A stretch of 19,939 nt of DNA, taken from DATKCA01 sp035544675 (lineage in GTDB: Bacteria; Acidobacteriota; Thermoanaerobaculia; Gp7-AA8). Where the stretch lies: positions 1-19,939 of the forward strand of contig DATKCA010000159.1 of NCBI GenBank assembly GCA_035544675.1. Reading direction: 5' to 3'. This document shows, in pieces, positions 14,074 to 19,939 of this stretch. A program made the translations under genes and the position numbers. How positions within the stretch are numbered: the first letter of the stretch is position 1; every line of letters begins with the position of its first letter. The notes beneath the pieces were generated by a model that saw nothing but the letters and a program-made list of their open reading frames with translations, was not told the origin of the DNA and did not search any database.

Positions 14074-15036
14074 ATGTCGAGACCACTGCGAATCGAGTTT
14101 CCTGGTGCGCTCTACCACCTGACCAATCGCGGCGTGGAACAGCGCGACACCTACCGCTCCGATGACGACCGGCGGCTCTTCCTTCGCCTTCTCCAGGAGG
14201 CGGTCCGTCGCTTCCGGTGGACTCTCTACACATACGTGCTGATGAGCAATCACTTCCACCTTCTTCTTCAGTTGTCAGCGGAAACGCTGTCGACAGGCAT
14301 GAAGTGGCTGGAAGGCGGCTACGCTCAGGCGTTCAACAAACGTCACGACCGGTTTGGGCATCTTTTCCAAGCCCGATTTGATGCGAAGCTCGTCGAGAAA
14401 GAGACGTACCTGTTCAACGTTCTGCGCTACGACGTGCTGAATCCTGTGCGCGCTGGCATGGTCGGAAAGCCCGAGGACTACGAGTGGAGCAGCTACCGCG
14501 CAACTGCCGGACTCGCCCCGATCCCGCCCTGGCTGGCCGTCGATGAGGTGCTGATGAACTTCGGCGACAAGCGGGACGTCGCGCAGCCGCGATATCGAAA
14601 CTTCATTCAGGATGCGATCGGCAGTACGGAAACGCCGTGGGCCGATCTCGTCGGACAGATGTATCTGGGCTCGGAGGGCTGGGTCCAACAGATGCGTGAG
14701 AAAGTGGAATCGCGACCGCGAGACACCGAGCATCCGCGCGAACAGCGATTCATCGGCCGATGGGGCATGGAAGAAGTGCTCAATTGCGTGGCCAGCGGGT
14801 TGGGAGTTTCTGCCGACCTCGTGCGTGCCGAACGCGGCGGGGAAGCGCGGATGTTAGCCGCGTGGCTCGGCTGCTATGAGGCCATGCTGACGCTGTCGGC
14901 GATCGCGGCCGCGCTTCGCGTGCGCAGCGCCAGCCACGTGTCAAGACTGATCCGGAAGTGCGATGAGCGTTTGAACGGCGATGCGACGCTCCGGTCGAGC
15001 GTGGATCGCTGCCGTGAACTGCTCTACCGGGTGTAG
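14074..15036 (+). CDS. REP-associated tyrosine transposase (RAYT, Y1_Tnp/IS200-like) with a DnaA-like C-terminal domain
   Basis: The 320-residue product begins MSRPLRIEFPGALYHLTNRG, the standard opening of RAYT proteins. The HUH motif is His60-Phe61-His62 (MSNHFHLLLQ), and the catalytic tyrosine is predicted at Tyr119 in LRYDVLNPVRAGMV. Proteins of this family cut and rejoin single-stranded DNA at REP hairpins and are thought to spread REP/REPIN sequences within one genome. The chain is longer than the roughly 150-230 residues of compact RAYTs. Its last ~90 residues (VASGLGVSADLVRAE ... LSAIAAALRVRSASHVSRLI) resemble the DnaA DNA-binding domain, a known extension in one RAYT group. All key residues are present, so it is probably functional. 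Its gene is flanked by inverted ends, and three REPIN-like elements lie in this window. Confidence 0.92.
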   Translation: MSRPLRIEFPGALYHLTNRGVEQRDTYRSDDDRRLFLRLLQEAVRRFRWTLYTYVLMSNHFHLLLQLSAETLSTGMKWLEGGYAQAFNKRHDRFGHLFQARFDAKLVEKETYLFNVLRYDVLNPVRAGMVGKPEDYEWSSYRATAGLAPIPPWLAVDEVLMNFGDKRDVAQPRYRNFIQDAIGSTETPWADLVGQMYLGSEGWVQQMREKVESRPRDTEHPREQRFIGRWGMEEVLNCVASGLGVSADLVRAERGGEARMLAAWLGCYEAMLTLSAIAAALRVRSASHVSRLIRKCDERLNGDATLRSSVDRCRELLYRV

Positions 15037-15063
15037 TGAAAGGGAAAAGGCAAGACCTGACCC

Positions 15064-16179
15064 TCAGTCTTTCGACGGCGCGCTCACGCGGACTTCCTTC
15101 GGTTTCCGCACCGGCGCGCGCTGTATCTCCTGCCTGAGCGACGGTCGCTGCCTCTTCTCCACCGGCTTGATCGACACCGGCCTGCCCGTGCGCGCCGACT
15201 TGTGCAGCGCCTCGATGGCCCGCACGTCCGCAAGCCCTTCCGCACCGGACGGCTCCGGCTCCTTGTCGCGAAGGATGCAGTCGGAGAAATACACCAGCTC
15301 CGGCGCGAACTGATCGCGCTTCGCGAACGTCCTGGCGCTCGATCGATTGCCGGCCCTGACCTTCTGCTTCAGCTCCATCGCATATTCGTAGGCCGGATCG
15401 AGCTCGATGTGGCCTTTCGTCCCCACCACCTCGTAGCGGGCGCGATCCGCCGCGCCGAAGCTGCAGACGAACGACGCCAGCCTCTCGCCCGGGAACCGCA
15501 GCGTCGCGCTCACCATCTCCTCCACTTCCGCGAACCGTTTCTCGCCATTGTTCGCGCTCATGGCCATCACCTCGATCGGTTCGTCCCTGAACAGATAGCG
15601 TGCCGCGTTGACGCAGTAGATGCCGATGTCGTACAGCGTCCCGCCGCCGGTCTTCTTCCGGAGGCGGATGTCGCCCGCCTTCACATCCATGCTGAACACG
15701 GAGTTGAAGAAGCGCGGCTCGCCGATCTTGCCCGAGCGCACCACCTCGATGGCGCTGAGATTGGCCCGCTCGAAATGCAGCCGGTACGCGATCATCAGCT
15801 TGACCCCGCCCTTCTCGCACGCGCGGATCATCGCCTTGCACTCACTCTCCTTCACCGCCATCGGCTTCTCGCAGAGGACATGGATCCCGGCCTTCGCCGC
15901 GCGCAGCGTGTAGTCGCGATGGAGGTGATTCGGCAGTGCGATGTACACCGCGTCGATCGTGCCGCTGCGCAGAAGCTCGTCGTATTCGTCGTACGAATAC
16001 AGTCCGCTGATCCCGTACCTCTTTCCGAGAGGACGCAACTTCGCCTTCTCGCCCGACACGAGCGCGACCAGTTCCGAATTGCTGCTGGCGTGCGCGAACG
16101 CCGGCAGCACGGCGACCTGGGCGATGTGTCCGAGGCCGGCGACGGCGTAGCGGATGCGAGGGCGAGTTCGCTTAGCCAT
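15064..16179 (-). CDS. Gfo/Idh/MocA-family NAD(P)-dependent oxidoreductase
   Basis: This 371-residue enzyme has an N-terminal Rossmann fold with the dinucleotide-binding motif GLGHIA (15-20) and the family signature CEKP (103-106), whose Lys105 is the usual catalytic lysine. A C-terminal substrate-binding domain includes GGGTLYDIGIYCVNAARYLF, which most resembles glucose-fructose oxidoreductase-type members. The probable substrate is a sugar or polyol, but it cannot be named. The last ~45 residues are rich in Lys, Arg and Pro and extend beyond the core fold. ATG 16177-16179 overlaps the stop of the upstream VOC gene by 8 bp, so the two are probably co-translated. No good Shine-Dalgarno is visible. 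The stop codon directly abuts the right end of the transposase element, so the native tail may be intact or slightly changed. Confidence 0.92.
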   Translation of the reverse strand: MAKRTRPRIRYAVAGLGHIAQVAVLPAFAHASSNSELVALVSGEKAKLRPLGKRYGISGLYSYDEYDELLRSGTIDAVYIALPNHLHRDYTLRAAKAGIHVLCEKPMAVKESECKAMIRACEKGGVKLMIAYRLHFERANLSAIEVVRSGKIGEPRFFNSVFSMDVKAGDIRLRKKTGGGTLYDIGIYCVNAARYLFRDEPIEVMAMSANNGEKRFAEVEEMVSATLRFPGERLASFVCSFGAADRARYEVVGTKGHIELDPAYEYAMELKQKVRAGNRSSARTFAKRDQFAPELVYFSDCILRDKEPEPSGAEGLADVRAIEALHKSARTGRPVSIKPVEKRQRPSLRQEIQRAPVRKPKEVRVSAPSKD

Positions 16180-16546
16180 TGACGATGCTCAGGATGTTTC
16201 CATCCGGGTCCTTGAACCAGGCATTGCGAATCTTTCCGAAGACGTGAACGTCGCCTTCGCGTTTCCCGCCCGGCATGTCGTAGTGCTCGAACTGGATGCC
16301 CTTCGATTGCAGGTTCTTCACCGTCGCGTCGACGTCCTGCACCGACCACGTGGCCGCGGTGGCGCGGTTCGTCCCCGCGAACTCCGACTTGTAGACGAGG
16401 ATCTTCGATCCTCCGCTGCGGTACATCGCCACGCCGCGCTCACCGCCGCCGACGGGCTCGAAGCCGAGTTGGCCCTCGTAGAACTTCCGGGCGTTGTTCA
16501 GATCCTTGACCGCGAGTGTGACGAGCGCGTCCGTTTCTCCGAGCAT
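16172..16546 (-). CDS. VOC-superfamily (glyoxalase/bleomycin-resistance fold) protein
   Basis: This 124-residue protein has two beta-alpha-beta-beta-beta modules: VTLAVKDLNNARKFYEGQLGF near the start, and ATWSVQDVDATVKNLQSKGI with a closing FKDPDGNILSIVN. The positions where metal-binding VOC enzymes usually have His or Glu appear occupied by other residues (Leu/Ala in strand 1, Trp in WSVQDV, Ser in NILSIV). It may therefore bind a small molecule without a metal centre. A strong Shine-Dalgarno, GGAGGAGA on the minus strand (16553-16560), lies 6 bp before the ATG. It is the first gene of a two-gene unit with the downstream oxidoreductase and is divergent from the Ig-like protein gene. The function is not known. 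Confidence 0.88.
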   Translation of the reverse strand: MLGETDALVTLAVKDLNNARKFYEGQLGFEPVGGGERGVAMYRSGGSKILVYKSEFAGTNRATAATWSVQDVDATVKNLQSKGIQFEHYDMPGGKREGDVHVFGKIRNAWFKDPDGNILSIVNG

Positions 16547-16614
16547 GCAGAATCTCCTCCGCCGGGCAACTATGCGAACTCAGCGCCCACCTTCGTGGTA
16601 CCGTCGAAGATTCG
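16547..16614. promoter_or_regulatory. Divergent intergenic region between the VOC and Ig-like protein genes
   Basis: The 68 bp between two divergent starts must hold the promoter(s) for the VOC-oxidoreductase unit and probably for the secreted protein, unless either promoter extends into coding sequence. I cannot pick out convincing -35/-10 boxes. Confidence 0.4.
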
Positions 16615-19600
16615 ATGTCCCGGCTCGTCCTGATGTTGGTGTGCTCGATTCACCTTTCCCTCGCCGCGACTGCCGTCGCGACAGACTTCACCGGCTCGCA
16701 GTTCGGCGCTCCCTCCGCGAACATCCAGATCCTTCCCGAAGCGCCGAAGGCCGGCGGTCCTCTCGATTTCACCGTCAACGGAAACTGGCCGGACTCCTGC
16801 GTGCCGGAACTGCAGTCGACCAACCTGTCCGGAAACGTCATCAACATCGAGGCCGTCGCAAATCCGCAGTGCGGAGGCTGCCTCACCGTCATCCGCGCGT
16901 ACGAAGTGGTGACGGCCGGTGGTGTGGCACCGGCGGCGGGAACGTATACCGTCAACTTCAACGTCACGCGATGCACGACGCGGAGCACCTTCGCCAGCCG
17001 CACATTCGTCATTGCGGCGCAGATCCCGCCATCGATCTCCTTCTCCGCATCCCCGGCGGCCATCACCCCCGGACAATCGTCGACGCTGTCATGGACGGTG
17101 CAGGACGCCACGTCGGTCTCGATCAGCCCGGGGATCGGTCCGGTCGCCACCAGCGGATCGCGCGCCGTGACACCGGCGGCCACGACGACCTACACGCTCA
17201 CCGCCACAGGGCCGGGCGGTACGAGAACCGCCACTGCGACGGTGACGGTTCTTCCTCCGCCGCAGCAGCCGCGGATCCTCTCCTTCCGGGTCACGCCTCA
17301 GAGAATTCGGGCCGGACAGCAGGTCGTGCTGACCTTCGAGACAGTGGACGCCTCGTCCGTCGTCATCGACGGCATCGGCGCACTGCCGCCCTCCGGTCTG
17401 GTGGTGGTCAGTCCGGCTTCGACCACGACCTTCACGCTGCGGGCGACGTCAGGATTGCTCAGCGTGTCCCAGTCGGTCACGGTCGAGGTGATCGTCGATC
17501 CGGCGGTCAGTGTCAGCGCGTTTCCGGAGTCGCTGGTGCAGGAGGTCGGGAGAGGAGGAGCGACCACGACGTACTCGCTGACCAACAGCGGCGGAGCTCC
17601 GACCACGATCACGCTGGCGCGGACGGCATCCTTCTTCACGCAGTCGCCGGAGTCGTTCACGCTCGAGCGAGGAGCGACTCAGGTCGTGACCATCATCTCC
17701 AACCCGAGCACGGCCGGGCTGCTTCTGGGAGCGTCCGTCCCCTTCGGCGCCGGCGTTCCTCCCGGCCTGCAGATTCCCATTCGACTCCTCTCGGCGGATC
17801 CTCCACCCGGGCTGGTCGTGGCCAGGTTTGGAGACACTCGACTGGATACCTTCGCGCCGGCGAACGTGAACCCGACCGGCACGGCAAGAATCACGAACAG
17901 CGGGACGGCGACCCTCTCTGGCTCGGTCTCGGCCGACGTTCCGTGGATCACGCCCTCGACCCTCTCGGTCACGATCGCGCCGGGGGCGACGGCGAATATC
18001 GGCTTCACCATCGATCGATCCCGGCGCAACGACTCCGACGAGCTCCTCGGATCTGCCAGCGGCAATCTCTCGATCTCCTACCTCAGCGCCACCGGCGCCG
18101 GCAAAGGCGCGCCGCGCGGCGACCAGGCCCCCGGCTCCTCGGTCAACGTGACGAAGGTGACGGTGGTCGACACCGTTCCGCCGCCCACAGGCACGGGTGC
18201 ACCGCCGCCGCTGGGGGCGGGTGAGGTGGCCCTCTTCCTCTCCGGACTCGGTCACGTGCAGAGCTCGGTCGGCCTGTTCATCTCCGACCTCTCGCTCGGC
18301 AACCCGGGCAACCGCGCCATCAACGACATCCGCTTCTTCTACACCGCGACCACGGCACCGACGCCGGATGACTCGAAGACGGCGGACGTGCCGCTGGCGT
18401 CGAGTCGCAGCATCACGCTGGGCGATGTGGTGAAGACCACGTTCGGTCAGGACACGCAGGGAACGCTGCAGGTGCGATCGAACGACGCCACGAGCCTCGT
18501 CGCGAACGCCTCGGTGTTCAATACCAGCAATCCCGCCGGCACCTACGGGACGGCCATCCCCACCATCCGCTCGGATCGCGCGGCCGGAGCGGACGAGAGC
18601 ATCGTGCTGACGGGGTTGCGAAGTGATGCGTCGACGTACACGAACTTCTACCTCCAGGAAGTGAGCGGCTCGTTCATCACGGTGCAGACGGAGTTCTTCT
18701 CCGCCGACGGCTCGAGTCTCGGCACGCGCAGCGACGAACTCGGCCCGTTCCGCCTCAAGCAGATCGGGCGGGTGGTGCCGCAGGGCGGCGTCTCGGCGGT
18801 TCTGACGACCGGGTCGGGGAGGTTCCAGGCCTTCGCCACGCCCGTCGACAGCGCCAGCGGCGATACGTGGAGCGTGGCCGACTGGGGCAGCCTGCTCGGC
18901 TATCCCGCCGACGCGGTGACGGTCATTCCGGTGGCCGGCGTTCTGGCCGGTGCAGGCAACACGTTCTTCCAGACCGACGTGGCCTTCGCGAATCGCGGAA
19001 CCAGCCCGGCCGCGGTGGATCTGCGTTTTTCCGGCCGTTCGGGCGAGAGCCTGTCGCGGTCGCTCGTGCTGGGGGCGCGCCAGACCCTGGTCTTCCCCAA
19101 CGTCGTGGGCGACTTCCTCCGCGCGCCGAACGGATCGGTCGGCTACATCACGGTGACCCCGGTCAGCGGCGAGATCGCGGTGACGAGCCGCACGTACACG
19201 ACCGTGGCCGGTCAGGCCGCGACGTTCGGAACCGGCGTCCCCACGGTTGCCGGCTCCCAGGCCATGAAGCGCGGCGCGGTCCGCGTCATCGCCGGCCTCA
19301 ATGACGCCGCGGTCTCGACCGTGCTGGCGCAGCGACCGGCGACGTTCCGCACAAACTTCGGAATGATGGAGACAGGCGGCGGCAGTGCGAAGGTTCGCGT
19401 GACCGTCAGATTCACGTTCCCGGCGGGCAGCAAAGTCTCGGGGTTGGGCTCCGCCTCCCGCGACTATGACCTCGGCCCCAACCAGTTCCTTCTGGTGAAC
19501 GGCCTGACCACGGAGGTTCTCGGCCCATCGCGCTCGTCGTTCGGCGATCTCGCGGACGTGGAGGCGTCGTTTCAGGTGATCGACGGGAGCGGATCGGTGA

Positions 19601-19659
19601 TCGTGTTCACCTCGACGGTGGACAACGGAACGGGTGACTCGATTCTTCGAATCGAATGA
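16615..19659 (+). CDS. Large secreted Ig-like/BACON-like multidomain protein
   Basis: The 1,014-residue chain starts with a clear signal peptide (MSR, hydrophobic 4-18, cleavage predicted after Ala22 in ATAVA). An N-terminal domain (about 24-135) has four cysteines (62, 86, 89, 120), suited to two disulfides. Two bacterial Ig-like beta-sandwiches follow at about 138-214 (ITPGQSSTLSWTV ... TTTYTLTATGPGG) and 218-295. A BACON/choice-of-anchor-like section has a VPWITPSTLSVTIAPGATA strand pair. After a Pro/Gly linker (about 525-540), roughly 470 residues of beta-rich, Ser/Thr/Gly-rich sequence finish with STVDNGTGDSILRIE, an ending I associate with secreted proteins of Acidobacteriota and relatives. 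No anchor, enzyme motif or sorting tail is visible. An extracellular adhesin or matrix protein is likely but inferred. The start has no strong Shine-Dalgarno. Confidence 0.8.
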   Translation: MSRLVLMLVCSIHLSLAATAVATDFTGSQFGAPSANIQILPEAPKAGGPLDFTVNGNWPDSCVPELQSTNLSGNVINIEAVANPQCGGCLTVIRAYEVVTAGGVAPAAGTYTVNFNVTRCTTRSTFASRTFVIAAQIPPSISFSASPAAITPGQSSTLSWTVQDATSVSISPGIGPVATSGSRAVTPAATTTYTLTATGPGGTRTATATVTVLPPPQQPRILSFRVTPQRIRAGQQVVLTFETVDASSVVIDGIGALPPSGLVVVSPASTTTFTLRATSGLLSVSQSVTVEVIVDPAVSVSAFPESLVQEVGRGGATTTYSLTNSGGAPTTITLARTASFFTQSPESFTLERGATQVVTIISNPSTAGLLLGASVPFGAGVPPGLQIPIRLLSADPPPGLVVARFGDTRLDTFAPANVNPTGTARITNSGTATLSGSVSADVPWITPSTLSVTIAPGATANIGFTIDRSRRNDSDELLGSASGNLSISYLSATGAGKGAPRGDQAPGSSVNVTKVTVVDTVPPPTGTGAPPPLGAGEVALFLSGLGHVQSSVGLFISDLSLGNPGNRAINDIRFFYTATTAPTPDDSKTADVPLASSRSITLGDVVKTTFGQDTQGTLQVRSNDATSLVANASVFNTSNPAGTYGTAIPTIRSDRAAGADESIVLTGLRSDASTYTNFYLQEVSGSFITVQTEFFSADGSSLGTRSDELGPFRLKQIGRVVPQGGVSAVLTTGSGRFQAFATPVDSASGDTWSVADWGSLLGYPADAVTVIPVAGVLAGAGNTFFQTDVAFANRGTSPAAVDLRFSGRSGESLSRSLVLGARQTLVFPNVVGDFLRAPNGSVGYITVTPVSGEIAVTSRTYTTVAGQAATFGTGVPTVAGSQAMKRGAVRVIAGLNDAAVSTVLAQRPATFRTNFGMMETGGGSAKVRVTVRFTFPAGSKVSGLGSASRDYDLGPNQFLLVNGLTTEVLGPSRSSFGDLADVEASFQVIDGSGSVIVFTSTVDNGTGDSILRIE

Positions 19660-19677
19660 GGTCAACCGCAGCCGGAA

Positions 19678-19939
19678 TCAGCGGTCCTCCGGCGAGCCGT
19701 CAGAACGGGATGACTGGAACCGCAGTCCCAGCACGATCGAGTTCACGTTGATCCCGGGGTTGCGGGGCGAGTAGCCGCCGTTGGAGACGTGCGAGAAACG
19801 GTAGCCGAGCGTCGGCGCGACGCGGCCGCGCCGCGCGAATGTCAATCCGAAGCCCGGCTGCGTGATGAAGTTGAAACGCGACGTCGATGCCGGCACCTGC
19901 TTCTCCGCCCACATCGGGCCGACGAGCAGCTCGACGTAG
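19678..19939 (-). CDS. C-terminal part of a PagL-like lipid A 3-O-deacylase (acyloxyacyl hydrolase), 5' partial
   Basis: The reading frame is open to the edge of the window; the sequence before the first ATG (YVELLVGPMWAEK) continues the protein, so the true start lies outside. The motif GYRFSHVSNGGYSPRNPGIN matches the signature of PagL-type outer-membrane deacylases, in which the His and Ser of H-x-S-N are catalytic. These enzymes remove an ester-linked acyl chain from lipid A. The final beta-strand, NSIVLGLRFQ, is typical of an outer-membrane barrel, followed by a short polar tail. It converges with the Ig-like gene, leaving an 18-bp gap. Its presence implies an LPS-bearing Gram-negative host. 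Confidence 0.8.
   Translation of the reverse strand, partial: YVELLVGPMWAEKQVPASTSRFNFITQPGFGLTFARRGRVAPTLGYRFSHVSNGGYSPRNPGINVNSIVLGLRFQSSRSDGSPEDR

Larger units (their letters stand above)
14003..15063 (+). mobile_element. RAYT transposase element with 26-bp terminal inverted repeats
   Basis: The left end at 14003-14028 and the right end at 15038-15063 are reverse complements at 25 of 26 positions, both beginning GGGTCAGGTCTTGCCTTT at the outer edge. They enclose a single gene, the RAYT transposase. The element sits between two convergent genes: the left end supplies the stop of the REC-PAS kinase, and the right end abuts the stop of the oxidoreductase. I see no obvious target duplication. 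Codon choice inside looks less GC-biased than in the neighbours, consistent with acquisition from elsewhere. Canonical IS200/IS605 elements lack such inverted ends. Confidence 0.8.

Noticed and set aside
14003..15063. Decayed or pseudogene transposase
   Set aside because: The gene is uninterrupted over 320 codons and keeps His60, His62, Tyr119 and the NPVRAG motif, so it looks intact.

Overview
This 19.9 kb window is high in G+C and comes from a Gram-negative bacterium. The evidence is a PagL-type outer-membrane lipid A deacylase end, a class A penicillin-binding protein tail and a secreted Ig-like protein. Acidobacteriota is my best guess, from gene style only (hybrid kinases beside CheR/CheB, heptamer tandem repeats, a secreted protein ending in a 'VDNGTGDS' signature); no rRNA or other marker gene is present to confirm it.

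Layout. (1) 1-822: the 3' end of a probable PBP1A gene, then a gene-free stretch made of heptanucleotide repeats in opposite orientations around a REPIN-like double palindrome. (2) 823-3428, minus strand: a 14-helix drug-efflux MFS transporter and a Kelch propeller protein, separated by a second set of heptamer repeats. (3) 3629-14038, plus strand: a signalling operon. It holds a 2,422-residue soluble hybrid histidine kinase with a poly-HAMP rod of 14 exact-length 92-residue repeats, a GAF domain and three receiver domains; then CheR, a receiver-less CheB, and a REC-PAS-kinase. The last three genes are joined by 4-bp overlaps. (4) 14003-15063: a RAYT (REP-associated tyrosine transposase) gene inside 26-bp near-perfect terminal inverted repeats, inserted at the 3' end of the last kinase gene. 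(5) 15064-16546, minus strand: an overlapping VOC protein / Gfo-Idh-MocA oxidoreductase pair. (6) 16615-19659, plus strand: a 1,014-residue secreted Ig-like protein. (7) From 19678 to the window edge, minus strand: a partial PagL-like deacylase.

Two themes stand out. First, a possible RAYT/REPIN system: the transposase gene sits in the same window as three double-palindrome elements (531-608, 9534-9610, 10901-10965). All three begin TGGAG and end CTCCA but differ in palindrome core. One lies in frame inside the giant kinase gene, one between that gene and cheR, and one inside heptamer tracts. The transposase leader carries the same CTCCAC/GTGGAG hexamers as a hairpin. Second, the signalling operon pairs an unusually long poly-HAMP kinase with the adaptation enzymes CheR and CheB, but the window shows no chemoreceptor, CheA, CheW, HPt domain or DNA-binding output. 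That suggests non-chemotactic signalling in which the rod itself, or a receptor encoded elsewhere, might be the methylation substrate.
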